Of a stretch of DNA of 64,000 nucleotides, positions 38,201 to 49,388 are shown in pieces (position 1 is the stretch's first letter; each line of letters opens with the position of its first letter). The notes below the pieces were generated by a model that saw only the letters and a program-made list of their open reading frames with translations, made no database searches and was not told the DNA's origin. Source of the stretch: Hamiltosporidium tvaerminnensis (Eukaryota; Microsporidia; Dubosqiidae); the NCBI GenBank assembly GCA_022605425.2, contig CM061251.1, forward strand, positions 465,001 through 529,000. The letters are read 5' to 3'. Made by a program: the position numbers and the translations under genes.

Positions 38201-39586
38201 TTATTATTGTTAAGATTTTTAAATATTTTAATATATATTTTACGAATCAGATTATTGGCAATCATGATTTGCGCTAAAATTATATATATATATGAAAAAT
38301 CGACATTAGATATGCAAATAAATTTGTTAAAAACAGTTATGTCTATATTTTGATTTACTTCTTTAAGAATTAATTAATATATTTAGAAGAGTAGAATTTT
38401 AAAATAAGAAACTATAATAGATGAAGATTCGATTTTTGGAATTTCTTAAACTAAAAATGTTTTTTTCAAACAAAATATTTTTATTTTCTTTATGTTATTA
38501 TACAAATAAAGAGTTTTTTTAGCCATGTATGCAAACATTTATTATTTTGGTATTCTGAACAATAAAAAAAGTTATTTATATATTTCTATTGTTTTCAATA
38601 TTTTAATAAATAAACCATTACATCGGGTCTAAAAACATATTTAAAGAAATAATTCTTTTACATTTTCAAATTTATACCTAGGAACACTAATTGACATTAA
38701 AGTATGAATTGAAATCCAACTTTGGCTAAACCATCAAAATTGTTTATTTACAAAAAAAATCTTCTGTAACGACTATTAAGTTTGATATTTTTTGCTAATT
38801 TTATATCAAATCACTAAAAATTTGCAGTATTCATTTAATGCATGTGTTTAGTCTAATGGTAGTATATTTGGCTCTCTATCGTAGTTCTAAACCCGAGAAA
38901 GCATAACCCTTCGATGAATGAATTGGGTCTAGTTGATATTTAGTATCGGAAGTATTTCTTATATGCCAGCCTGAATTTTATTGCTTTATAAAGAGAAGTA
39001 CACTAGAAAGCTAAGTGTAAAACATTGGAATAAGCGCATGTATTAAGAAAATGGTTCACAAAAAGTAATTTCTTAATTTTTTGAGCTTGTATTAGAGATA
39101 TTGGTCGGAAAAATACGATTGTGGTGAAAAAATTCACATTTATTCTGTAGAAATATCTTTGAAAACAAAATTTTAATTCATCTAATTCAGATATATTACC
39201 AACAATAGTTTTGGGTAACAGTCACATCGAATAGAAAATAATGTTTCTAAGAAATTGTAAGTCAAATTTTTTTCATTAAAATACTAAAAAATTAAAAATA
39301 AAAGATAGACATCGACATATAATCAGCCATAATTTAGAGTAAAACATGTAAAACTATTATATTATTTTTATTTTAATAACCTTATTTGGATTATTAAAGC
39401 CTTTTTTTGTCAAATTTATTTCATATGAAACTCCCTTACGTAATCTTTACATACATATTATCATCTTTGATGATTATGTGAGAATTATTCTACTAAAAAT
39501 CATCTGAATAGTTATGCTCAGGTGAAATCGATACGAGAGTAATTTTTATAAGATGTATTGAGATGAAAACCACCCAGCCTATTAAG
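38201..39586. other. Spacer, no gene seen; one tRNA-like stretch
   Basis: At 38845-38905, GTTTAGTCTAATGGTAGTAT resembles a tRNA D-arm/A box, but no matching T-arm or acceptor stem is visible. The rest is AT-rich. Confidence 0.5.
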
Positions 39587-40185
39587 GTTTTTTATGTGGA
39601 AATGTACGATGGGAGAAAGCCTATAAAAAAGTAAAAACTTAGTTTGTACTTTTAAAGTATTTATATTTGAATCAATAATATAAATTATAGGTAATTAAAA
39701 GTGTAAAAGCATGAAGTCTGTTCATTTTTACTCATGTTATAAGACGTGACACCCTAGTTCTACTTATAAGAATGCAAATTCCAGCCATATTTATAGGATG
39801 ATTCTACCTATGAGTTGGCATTGCAAAGCTTAGATGGATCTGTGTAAGTCGCTGAAATATATTTTAGCTAAAAGTCTATTTGATTTGAAAAATGTAGAGT
39901 AAATGTAAATTCTGGTACTATTGGGTCGCCTAATGTGGGTTTTACTGCAATCGTCCCGTGAGACAAACATTGACGAACTTTAGGCAAAAGCAACGGCCTT
40001 ATCCATTAAATGGCTTCTACATACCTTTAAAATGAAAAGCTTTAGAATGTATTTATCTAAAGAATAAAGATTGGATTTAAGAAGAAATTATTTATGTAAT
40101 CCTAAAACTATGTTGAGTCATTAAAACACTATAATATATGTCTTTCTTATAAAAGAGGGATATTTATCAAATAAATTATACTTTT
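39587..40185 (+). repeat. Dispersed repeat A, copy A5 (decayed, 5' truncated)
   Basis: GAGTTGGCATTGCAAAGCTT, CGCTGAAATATATTTTAGCT, CATTGACGAACTTTAGGCAA and AAACTATGTTGAGTCAT track A2 at lower identity. It lies 1.4 kb after A3 in the same orientation, so the two are not a simple inverted pair. Confidence 0.7.
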
Positions 40186-40249
40186 GGAACTTTAAATATT
40201 TTATATGAATTAACGCTATTTATTTGCCTACTGCTCACATACATTAAAA

Positions 40250-40440
40250 TATTTTACTCTGCCTGCATTCATAGTTATCAATACCTTATAAGGCTTAACA
40301 GTATATATATTACTGGCCTTTTAATTAGTTACTAATTCATGTCTATTAACACCCTTTACACAATCAAAAGAATATAAATGATTAGCACCTTTTACTCTGT
40401 CTTTAATTCATATTTATCAACATTATTCTATCTACATATA
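40250..40440 (-). repeat. Degenerate repeat F, inverse orientation, upstream of kinase
   Basis: On the plus strand, TATCAATACCTTA, TATTAACACCCTTTA, ATTAGCACCTTTTA and TATCAACATTA recur, often preceded by TTCAT. On the minus strand these are the AAAGGGTGTTAATA-like units of 28.56-28.85 kb. The last unit ends about 30 bases before the start of the kinase, so a regulatory role is possible but unproven. Confidence 0.45.
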
Positions 40441-40466
40441 TAAAATAACCCATCCATTTCGTTAAA

Positions 40467-41552
40467 ATGAAAATATTCAATTATTCAAGTAAAAAAGCCA
40501 ATTCAGTAGAAAATTTCAAAAAAATATCAAAAATAAACCACACAAACTCGACAACAATATACAAAGCACAATGTAAATCAACAAAAAAATACTTTGCACT
40601 TAAAAAACTAAACAAATCTCTTTGTCTCGATAATAACGGTTTTTCTATTCTTTATATCCGTGAAATTAAAATTTTAAATTCTATTAAACATCCAAATCTT
40701 CTTAAAATCAAAGAAGTCACCGTAGGAAATAATATGTGTGATATTTTTATTGTTAGTGAGATTCTTCATACCGATCTTAAATCACTTCTTGATAAATATA
40801 ATTCATATAGAAATAGTGTTTCTATAAATAATCTAGATTCGGTTATCAGTGATTCATCATATAAAAGTAAATTTTCAAATGAAACAGATTCTATTCTTAG
40901 TGATAATATGAAAAATGATACTCATATAATTACTGAAAATACAAATTATGATAATACTGATTTGAATTTGCCTATCGAGGTGTGTAAGGGTGTTTTGATA
41001 CAAATATTAAAAGGACTTGACTATCTGCATTCAAAAAAAATACTACACAGAGATTTAAAAACTTCAAATATTTTGGTATCAAAAAGTGGAAAAATAAAAA
41101 TTGGGGATTTTGGTCTTTCTAGGTATTATAAAGAAGAAATGACCAATTTAATAGTGACACTGTGGTACAGACCACCAGAAATATTATTAGGAGCACAGAA
41201 ATATTCATACTCGGTTGATATATGGAGTTTTGGGTGTATTTTTGGAGAAATAGTAAGTAATAGTGTTTTGTTTAAAGGGGAAAGTGAAGTAGACCAACTT
41301 TATAAAATATTTAATGGGTTAGGGTTTCCAAATGAAGGTGATTTCACTGATGCTCCTTATTTTTGTAATTTTATTTGTCTTCCTTCATATGGAAAAGAAA
41401 ATATTTTTAAAAAATTTTGTAAAAATGAAGAGGAAGTAATATCTAAGTTATTGATATTTAATCCTTGTCATAGGCCTCAGGCTAAAGAGGTTTTAGCTGA
41501 CAGTTATTTCCAAGATGTTAATGATGTTGGTTTAATAAGAAATTTTTTATAA
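40467..41552 (+). CDS. CDK-like serine/threonine kinase (CDK10/CDK11-like), atypical, 361 aa
   Basis: A cyclin-dependent-kinase family member by its C-lobe: HRDLKTSNIL (194-203), GDFGLSR (213-219), VTLWYRPPEILLGAQKYS then VDIWSFGCIFGE, and a C-terminal HRP motif (CHRPQAKEVL). The ATP-anchoring Lys is K46 (FALKK) and the alpha-C Glu is E66 in GFSILYIREIKIL, the position of PSTAIRE. The surrounding residues are closest to the CDK10/CDK11 (PISSLRE/PITSLRE) type. T226 sits at the T-loop phosphosite distance. Oddities: the glycine loop has no glycine (INHTNSTTIYKA, 23-34); the segment from DFG to T226 is about three residues shorter than in CDK2; and residues about 112-168 are a Ser/Asn/Asp-rich insertion in the C-lobe. 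CCC lies 15 bases before the ATG. The 3' end is part of a 73-bp tandem repeat. Confidence 0.9.
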   Translation: MKIFNYSSKKANSVENFKKISKINHTNSTTIYKAQCKSTKKYFALKKLNKSLCLDNNGFSILYIREIKILNSIKHPNLLKIKEVTVGNNMCDIFIVSEILHTDLKSLLDKYNSYRNSVSINNLDSVISDSSYKSKFSNETDSILSDNMKNDTHIITENTNYDNTDLNLPIEVCKGVLIQILKGLDYLHSKKILHRDLKTSNILVSKSGKIKIGDFGLSRYYKEEMTNLIVTLWYRPPEILLGAQKYSYSVDIWSFGCIFGEIVSNSVLFKGESEVDQLYKIFNGLGFPNEGDFTDAPYFCNFICLPSYGKENIFKKFCKNEEEVISKLLIFNPCHRPQAKEVLADSYFQDVNDVGLIRNFL

Positions 41553-41714
41553 GAAATAAGAGGGTTTAAATGACAGTCGTTTTGAAGGTGTTAATGATGT
41601 TGGTTTAATAAGAAATTTTTTATAAGAAATAAGAGGGTGTAAACGACAGTCATTTCCAAGATGTTATAATGTTAGCTTGATAAGAATATTTTATCAGAAT
41701 TAAGACGGTTTATA
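41501..41714 (+). repeat. 73-bp tandem triplication of the kinase 3' end
   Basis: Copy 1 (41501-41573) contains the last 17 codons and the stop of the kinase. Copy 2 (41574-41646) repeats it almost exactly, including TTAATGATGTTGGTTTAATA and AAGAAATTTTTTATAAGAAA. Copy 3 (41647-41714) is shorter and more diverged. The frame of the gene ends in copy 1, so copies 2 and 3 are transcribed at most as 3' UTR. Confidence 0.9.
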
Positions 41715-41859
41715 TTTAAAAACTAAGGATTTATCTTTTTATTGGAAAAGATTTTGACACAAAAGAAAATTTGTATTAAAAGACTGGAAATATGTAGAAA
41801 ACAAAGAATACAGATAAACCATAAATATGAAATTGGAAAAGTAAATAAAAATAAATTAT

Positions 41860-42057
41860 TTATTTTTCAATTTTAAGTTTCTCTTCAAAGGCTTGTCTTC
41901 CAATATTGTTGTATTTTTTAGCAAAATATTCATTTTTCAAAAACTTGGGATTAAGAATACGATCGTTTATTGGGAGATTTCTTGGCACTTTTTTGATTCC
42001 ATTCCTGTGTGCCTTCCTATTCTGATTCATGTTGGTGTGGTTTTTCTTTTTTGCCAT
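41860..42057 (-). CDS. RPL29: 60S ribosomal protein eL29 (L29e), 65 aa
   Basis: A small basic protein of the large ribosomal subunit. The N-terminus MAKKKNHTNMNQNRKAHRNG and the following IKK are the hallmark of the family (MAKSKNHTNHNQNRKAHRNG in animals), and DRILNPKFLKNEYFAKKYNN matches the DPKFLRNQRYAKKHN segment. The length suits fungal and microsporidian forms. The ATG is unambiguous because the conserved N-terminus begins there. On the coding strand a CCC triplet lies ten bases before it and another three bases further out. The frame on the opposite strand (41893-42102) is a shadow. It is convergent with the kinase, about 300 bases apart. Confidence 0.96.
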   Translation of the reverse strand: MAKKKNHTNMNQNRKAHRNGIKKVPRNLPINDRILNPKFLKNEYFAKKYNNIGRQAFEEKLKIEK

Positions 42058-42145
42058 TTTCTGAAGTGGGAAGGGTTTTTTTATTTATTTATATTTTTTT
42101 AGGAATAAAGAAACAGAAATAAAAAAATTAAAAAATAAATTTAAA

Positions 42146-42353
42146 ATTAAAAGTTCAATAGATCATAAATTTGAAAAGCAGGAAATGAAGAAATAATTTT
42201 AAACGGATTAAAAGTTGCAGTAAATATAAATTTGAAAAGCAAGAAATGAAGAAATAACTTTAAACGGATTAAAAGTTCAAGAGATCATAAATTGTGAAAA
42301 ACAAGAAATGAAGAAATAATTTTAAACGGATTAAAAGTTTAAGTAAATATAAG
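42146..42353. repeat. 61-bp tandem repeat, just over three copies
   Basis: Units begin at 42146, 42207, 42268 and 42330. Each has ATTAAAAGTT, then GATCATAAAT or TAAATATAAAT, GAAAAGCAAGAAATGAAG and AAATAATTTTAAACGG. The array lies about 90 bases upstream of eL29 (minus strand), between it and a large spacer. It is noncoding. Confidence 0.9.
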
Positions 42354-43315
42354 TTTAAACGCGATTACATCTTAAAACTTGCCCTTAAAAGGCAATTTGA
42401 ACCCCAAAGTTGAGAGAAAATACACAAAGGTGGCAATAAGAATTCTTGTTCTATCTATCATTTCCTATATAATGATGATCTTAGGTTCCTTGTAAATATT
42501 CAGAAATTCTTTATATATAAAAAGAATGATACTATTTTTTTGTAATTGATTATTTTAAGCAAAATAGATAGAAACTGGCTGCAAGAAGTGCATTATAATA
42601 TATTTCATCCCTTTTAACTCCCATGTATTCAAATATCTCGAAATAAAAGATAACGACTGAAATCAAAAATTACCTTTTTTTAAATATTTTCAACAAATAT
42701 TTAATCAAAATTTAAAATATATAAAATTTAATAAAATAAAAGATATTTTTCTTAGAAACTTAAAATATTGAATTATCATATTACTATATAAGAATATTTT
42801 TAGTTGGTTTACAAGTTTATTAATAATTCGATACATCATTTGCTATAAAAAAAAGTATTTTCTGATTAGTATGTTAAGCAAGTCTTTATTATTTATGTTT
42901 TAATCATATAAAGGTTTTATGGAAAAAGCTGCTGAAAGAACCCATATTTTTGTTACTTTTTAGATTCTTAAAGAAAAATATAAAACAGAATATCATGAAT
43001 CTTAAGATTAAGAACAATTATAACCCACGTCTTTCTTTATAAAAATTTTTAATCTAATTAATATAAATTAGAATTAATAAAAAAATAAAAATAAACTTAA
43101 AAATTAATTGTAATTCTAATATACAACTGAAAATGCTATTTTCATACAAGAATTCGTTGAACAATCAATGTTACTTCTAGTTGAGATCAGTAAAACATAT
43201 AAATATAATAATAAAGAATGTATTAATTTATGAAATGATCAGAAAATTTTTCTTATAAAGAATCAACGTATTTATAGTAGCAATAATAAATCAACAAAAA
43301 ATATGTAAACATAGT
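42354..43315. other. AT-rich spacer, no gene seen
   Basis: No frame or motif of note. Confidence 0.55.
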
Positions 43316-43557
43316 GCAGTATTCTACTACATAATTAGAGTTATTGAATTCCCCTATAAAATATAAAATTATATTTAATTAAAACCCCTATGTTGGAAGA
43401 AAGGAAAACGAAGAAGTGGAATAATAATTTAAATAAATCCTTCGTTGATCAAAACAAATCTTTAGTTACACGGGTTAACAAACCCTTTTATTCAAATGAT
43501 AAAGCCTGTCTCTATTAAAGATACCTTTTATCTGGGTGCCTCGAGAGAGCTTACGAC
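43316..43557 (+). repeat. Repeat E, copy E1
   Basis: It matches 49389-49626 in the same orientation: GTATTCTACTACATAATTA, AGTTATTG, ACACGGGT, AAGCCTGTCTCTAT versus GTGCCTGTTTCTAT, and GGGTGCCTCGAGA versus GGGTGCTTCGAGA. The two copies flank a 5.8 kb interval that includes the MscS gene. It is noncoding. Confidence 0.7.
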
Positions 43558-46094
43558 ATAGAAAAACAATGAATTTGGAGAATCTTAATTAAAAAGACTT
43601 TTGTCTATTAAGAATTAGATTGGGATTATAAACGAACTGCTTATATCTTTCATTATTAGTATGGTAGCTGTACCTATATTATTATTGATCTTTAATCGCT
43701 GATAATTATTGTGAAAATTCTACTTTAACTTAAATGTCGATATTTATATGGTTAGATATATAACGTGATAGATACTTGGTAAAAAAGTATAATTTAATAG
43801 AAGTTGCAATCCGAAATTCAGATTTATTACTATTTAAAGATTTAAAATAATTGAAGCATTTACACTCAGAGCTAGAAAAAATGCCCAAATTTTAATTCTT
43901 CTATAATACTCAAAATGAATATAATTTAATAAATAAATTTATTGAATAACAGATTTTGCGATTAACTTAAGTTATTACAAATTAATTAACTTTTAAAGCA
44001 AATACTATATTTTCTTGAATTCAGGAATAAAAAAACAAAAAGGGTCTAAAAATGCGCACTTTTTTAGTTAAATACCTGGCCGCTATTTTTTGTAAGATTT
44101 TCTCTATGCATGTAATGACTTCAATATTGCAATCAAACATACTGAAAGGACCAGAATTGAATTTAACTGTCTTTAAAATATGAAAAATCCGTTTAAAAAA
44201 ATTGTTCAAAACCGTAAAGTTTCTGAGCGCAGATGCTATATAATTGTCTAAACATATAAAAAAAGGATTTTCTACTTGTAAAAGATGGTCTGGTTGACTC
44301 ATATGCTTATAACTCATCAAATCTATAATATTAAAAGAATTGTAGAAATATATAAGGAACTTCCTTCAAAAATTATTGCTCGGAATATCCGAGAAATTAA
44401 AAGTTTTGGTATATTAAGAAGAAACATATGTCTTGGTCTTTAGGATATTAGTTTTTGCTATTTAAATCCGGCCCTAAAACATTAAATAAACCTAGACAAC
44501 CAATTTAAGCATTTAATATAAAAAAAATAAAGAGTATTTGATCAAATATAAATTACATATTATTATATTTAACAATAAATATTGTTTTTGTATGAAAGGA
44601 ATTTTGTTGACAGGAAGTTAAAACCCATAGAAAAATAGATAAACCTAAAAATATTATTGTACAAAAAATTTGAACCGTTAGTGTTGTGATAAGGAGTCTG
44701 TATTTCATACGAAGGAGTTATAAAATTGCAATTATCGAGAAAGGGTTAAATTTCGCATGATATTTTCGATTTTTATCTGTAAAGCTGGTTGGGCTCATCA
44801 CCAGCTTTGATCGAAATTCAAATTTGATTTTCAAAAATATAAGGCAAATTGAAATACAGCATAAAATACAAATGGGCTTATAGAGGTGTAGAAAATGAAG
44901 TACTTATATGGCTGTTCAAATGACTTATCTTAATCAAATTAGGAATACTAGTCTTTCATTAAAATAGGGTTGAAAAAATCTAGAATAAACCACAAAATAG
45001 AGTTTTATGAAATGTCGGGTTTATTTGGAATGAATCCATTCCGCGTAGTCAGACATCTGTATAATGGTATGCCTGGGTATATTGAAGCAGTATTGGGTTC
45101 AAACGAAAAAATACCCATTATTAAATGAATGAGTATATAATTTTTAGCCTGATATTTTCCTTTTTTAAAAAAAAAAAATATCTGAATTTAACACAATATT
45201 CAAATTGAGGTGGTGTATTAATAAAAAATACTAATTTCTATTTGTTAGAATGAAATCTTAATAGCATTCAAACTTCAATTCGGAAAAAAGCCAATTAAAT
45301 TTATTACCTTTTGTTGGTTACTAATTTTAAATATATGTGATTCCAATAACAGTTTTCCTTATATTGATTTTTTCCAATTTCAGAATATTTCCCCATTTAT
45401 GCTTTATGCGGCTTATAAATAGTCCTTAAGATTTGATTTGGGGAAAATGGTTCTTGCAGAATATTTAGATATGTCATATTAAAAACTGAAAGATTCTATC
45501 ACAACAGAATCAAATATCTTTCTAAATATGAATTTCCTTTTTTTTTGAATAATAGAAGAATTGCTTTATAATATATTAAATGATTGTTATTAATTATAAT
45601 CAAATTTTTTATAAAATATTTTGATTTTTCAATTTTGAATTATGACTGTGTTCAGTTCATGGCAATTCATAATTATTTAATTTTAAAAAACATTTAATCG
45701 AATTATAGTAAATTATCTTTGTACTTTTTTCTTGTTTATAATTTAAGTATTATTATTCATATTTTATTGATCTTTATTTTTTCAAATTAAATATTTTCAA
45801 AATCTATGATTTGAGAAGTATATTTATAAATTGTTCCTTTCTACATGATTAAAAGCACAATACACGGGTGCCTCAAAGCCTACCAATTTATTCAGGCGTT
45901 TAAGTATTTTTCTTTGACTCGTTGGGTTTTGAGCCCAAAGAAATAGTTCGGCTGTTGCACAATAGATATTATATAAATATATAAATTTTTCATTTTGAAA
46001 TTTAGAAATTGATTTATCTTTGAATGAAATATTTTGTGTTACTTTTTTACAATAAAATCTTATTTATTCGGGTCTCTTGTATCTCTAGGTGTTT
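43558..46094. other. Spacer with one uncertain 98-codon frame
   Basis: The minus-strand frame 44317-44021 (ATG start; SYKHMSQPDHLLQ..., then ILKTVKFNSGPFS) has leucine/isoleucine-rich character that faintly recalls the leucine-rich family, but there is no alignment I would defend. The rest of the stretch shows nothing. Confidence 0.4.
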
Positions 46095-46317
46095 AGAATA
46101 TCTCATTTCATTCCTCTTTTACCTTTCAGTCTCGAATATAAACAAATGAAAATTTTCCTCTTGTTTCTTTCAATCTGTTGTAACTCGGGATTATAAAGGA
46201 TTGGTCTATGGATTTGGTGTAGTTTATATCTCACGAAAATAGCAGCAAGTATTTTCACACCAATTTTACACACTCATTGCATGCAGATAGTCTTTAATGT
46301 GATTATCCTTCCTCCAT
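46095..46317 (-). repeat. Dispersed repeat D, copy D2
   Basis: The minus strand begins GGAGGAAGGATAATCACATT and AAAGACTATCTGCATGCAAT, then GAGTGTGTAAAATTGGTGTG, and later AATCCCGAGTTACAACAGAT and GAAAATTTTCATTTGTTTAT. It is the clearest copy linking D to the head of repeat A (GGAGGGAGGATAACCACAT). Confidence 0.7.
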
Positions 46318-47102
46318 CTTGCAATAACCAAAGAGATTAAATTGTAGATGCTTTCGAATTATAAGATTGTAATTTTAATTTTTTTTACCAAAAATAATTC
46401 TAATAAAATAAAAATATTTTGTATTCGATTCATTTTTAATTTATGAAATCCAAAAGAACGGGGAATGCGTTGAATGTTGGAATAAAAAATTATTCTCGTG
46501 AAATTATGTGAAATATGTGAAATTACTAATAGTAATTACGACAAAAATAAATTATTTAGAAAATCAAAGAAACTTATATGCATTATAGAAGATAATTTTA
46601 TCTAATAAATATTTCTAAACCAGTCATTACAAACTTGATAATTCTAATTTTTATTTTTTTATAATTAATTCTTTGGATTCTAATATCTTGAAGAATCTAT
46701 GCGTAATAATTTTATAAATTTGAAAACATATCCTATTGAACGAATATATTCTATTTGATAATCATTTATTTGGTTATAGACTAATCTAATTCATGACTGA
46801 TTTTATTTGAAACCAATCAGATAATAATATATTTTACGTTAATATTTTATTCGAGAAAAAAGTTACAATTCTAATCAAATAAAATTTATTTACATCTATT
46901 CTGTTCTTTGCTTTATCCAATGATTCAAATATATAGATCTATGATAAAAATATTTAAACCAACTATCAAATTAAAATTTTAGAAATTAAAAGAATCAATT
47001 AAATTTAACTTTATATAAGATAATCCAATTATCTGTTTTTGGTAAATATGATGTCTTTATTTAGGAGAAAAATATTAAAGAAATAAAATTCTGGAAAGTT
47101 TG
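46318..47102. other. Upstream spacer of the MscS gene
   Basis: AT-rich. Nothing recognised. No CCC/GGG triplet occurs within 15 bases of the MscS start. Confidence 0.5.
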
Positions 47103-48695
47103 ATGGAAGATTTTTCGAAAAATATTTTTTTTAATGAAAAAAACAGAATGATTAAAATTTCTGAATATGAGAATATAAAAACATTCAGTTATGTTTATAC
47201 AATATTATATTTTATACTTGCAATTTTATTTGGAGTAGGAGGAAGAATTTCATATAATTTAATTGAAGAACACAAAGAAATTTCACTTCTAATGTTTCAT
47301 ATTTTTGTCTATTTATCGATATATTTTTTATTGAGTGTTGTAATGACTCTTTTATGTTTATATTTATCGAAACCAAAGTATAATGGTACATTTAAACAGA
47401 TACTGGTTTATAAAAATTCAAATTCCATAAAATTCATATTTGGACTAGTATTATATTCAATGCTAATAAAAATTATGTCGCTTTTAAAAAGCTTTCATTA
47501 TTATGATTTCGAATCAATTAACAATTTGAAATTTAAGTTTTTGCCTAAAAACGAAAAGTCATTTTCGGAATTCATTTTTTCCTTCAGTTTGGCCATTTTT
47601 ACGTTTTGTTTGCACAAGATTGTATATCAGTACGCGATTTATAATATGCATTATAGATTTTATAGAGATAAACTACATCTTATTCGAAATCAAATGCGAG
47701 TTATCGAAAGAATACATAATGTAACAAATCAGAAATTTTCTTCAAATATTGATAAAACATCTTCTGAAATATTTAAGCAATTAAGTGGGGACACAAGAAA
47801 TATTACATTAGAATCATTGAAAATCCATTTCGATGAAACTGATTCTCAGGAGATATTAAACTTTTTTTCTGAAGAGAAAACAAATTATGACATTCTCAAT
47901 ATTTCAAGAGTTAGTAATTTAAATGATGATGCAAATATTAGATCTAACAATCAGATACAAATAAAAAAGCGTGTTTTTTCGGAAAAATATAGTAATTTAG
48001 CAAGTAATTTCAATAAATTGTCATTAATTTTGATTCAAAACGAAAAAAATTTTGATAAACTAAGAACCATCTTGATATTGGTATTTATTCCAATTTCAAT
48101 CTGCATATTTTATGTTTCAATGGGCAAGAAAGACTTGTTTAGAGGTTACTATATGGGTGTTCTTGGTCTGATACTACCTATGGCCTTTGTTTTTGGTCCT
48201 ATTTGTTCTGAAATATTGTCCTGTATTATTTTTGTGTTCTTTGTAAGACCGTTCGATAAAAAAGATACAATTGAAATCGAAAATGAACAATATTCTGTTA
48301 AAGAAATAGGAATTTCATACAGTACACTGATATCTGACTCTAGAACATGTAATTATCCCAATGAACAACTTAGGAAAAATAGGATTACAAATATAAGAAA
48401 ATCATCATATAATGTTTTCACGATATCAAAAATGTTTTCATATGAATCATTCAAAGAGAATTTTGATTCTTTAAAAACTAGAATTGCAAAATATTTAAAA
48501 GAACACCCATGTGATTATAAAGACGAATTTTATATTACAGATTTTGAAATAACAAAAGAATGCCATATTAAAGTGAATTTTATATTATACTTCTATATAA
48601 GCCATGATGATCTTAGAATACAAGAAAAAAGAAAGGATAATTTTACACTTTTTCTACATAATTTGATAAAGGAACTAAACATTGTATATTTTTAA
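47103..48695 (+). CDS. MscS-family mechanosensitive ion channel (eukaryotic Msy-like layout), 530 aa
   Basis: A membrane channel that gates on membrane tension and releases osmolytes or ions. Hydrophobic segments lie at about 28-46, 62-88, 107-127, 152-176, 318-342 and 348-380. The last segment runs into the MscS signature: VFFVRPFDKKDTIEIENEQY, then VKEIGISYSTLI and CNYPNEQLRKNRITNIRKSS, matching the pore-lining TM3 exit, the beta domain and the (I)PN...INxxRS block of the family. A long hydrophilic region (about 177-315) precedes the last two helices, as in fungal Msy proteins. I chose the ATG at 47103. Microsporidian MscS genes have been described in the literature as possible bacterial acquisitions. 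This one resembles a divergent member and could serve osmotic control in spores or in intracellular stages; that role is inference. Confidence 0.9.
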   Translation: MEDFSKNIFFNEKNRMIKISEYENIKTFSYVYTILYFILAILFGVGGRISYNLIEEHKEISLLMFHIFVYLSIYFLLSVVMTLLCLYLSKPKYNGTFKQILVYKNSNSIKFIFGLVLYSMLIKIMSLLKSFHYYDFESINNLKFKFLPKNEKSFSEFIFSFSLAIFTFCLHKIVYQYAIYNMHYRFYRDKLHLIRNQMRVIERIHNVTNQKFSSNIDKTSSEIFKQLSGDTRNITLESLKIHFDETDSQEILNFFSEEKTNYDILNISRVSNLNDDANIRSNNQIQIKKRVFSEKYSNLASNFNKLSLILIQNEKNFDKLRTILILVFIPISICIFYVSMGKKDLFRGYYMGVLGLILPMAFVFGPICSEILSCIIFVFFVRPFDKKDTIEIENEQYSVKEIGISYSTLISDSRTCNYPNEQLRKNRITNIRKSSYNVFTISKMFSYESFKENFDSLKTRIAKYLKEHPCDYKDEFYITDFEITKECHIKVNFILYFYISHDDLRIQEKRKDNFTLFLHNLIKELNIVYF

Positions 48696-49388
48696 TCAAA
48701 AAAATATAGGTATAAATTTTATATATTAAATCACCTTCAACGTGTAACTAACTCTATTCATTTTTTTTGTATTTATAAACGAGACTAATTTGCAAAAAAA
48801 CATGCTTATATAAATATACTCTTCATAAATAATTTATTTTTAACTCTTCTTTTGCAACAAAACCATATAATATGAATTTATTTAATTTGATTAATTAAAT
48901 AACTCATAATTACAAATTTTATTTATATTTATTGTTACATTCATATATTTTACATTATGATCTTTTCGGTGTGTTGAATTGTAATTTTTTGGGTTATACA
49001 CCAAAAAATTAAGTTTATTTTGAAACTTATGAACCTATTTTCGACTTATACTGTAAAAAATTCACAAATAATAATTGACTTATAATTTCATTTTCGCTGA
49101 ATTCAAAATAAGTTTTTAAAAGCTTTTTTTAGATTTCTCTACTGTGTATAAAAACATTGGTTTTTTATTACAGTAAATATTTATTTCAAGCTCATATTTT
49201 TGAATTATCTACATTAAGAAAACGAGTAAACGCTTTTAATTTATTTTAAAATGTTATCTGAATCAATATTTAATTTTAAATTAGTATCGAGCTGAAAATA
49301 TAACGATTTAATATGCATCATGGGGACTCGATAAAAAGTAAACGATATTTATCATGAATTCAACAAATAAAAAATTAATTATATTATT
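48696..49388. other. AT-rich spacer, no gene seen
   Basis: Nothing recognised. Confidence 0.55.

Noticed and set aside
44021-44317. 98-codon minus-strand frame with leucine-rich character
   Set aside because: The resemblance to the leucine-rich family is compositional only. No block could be aligned.
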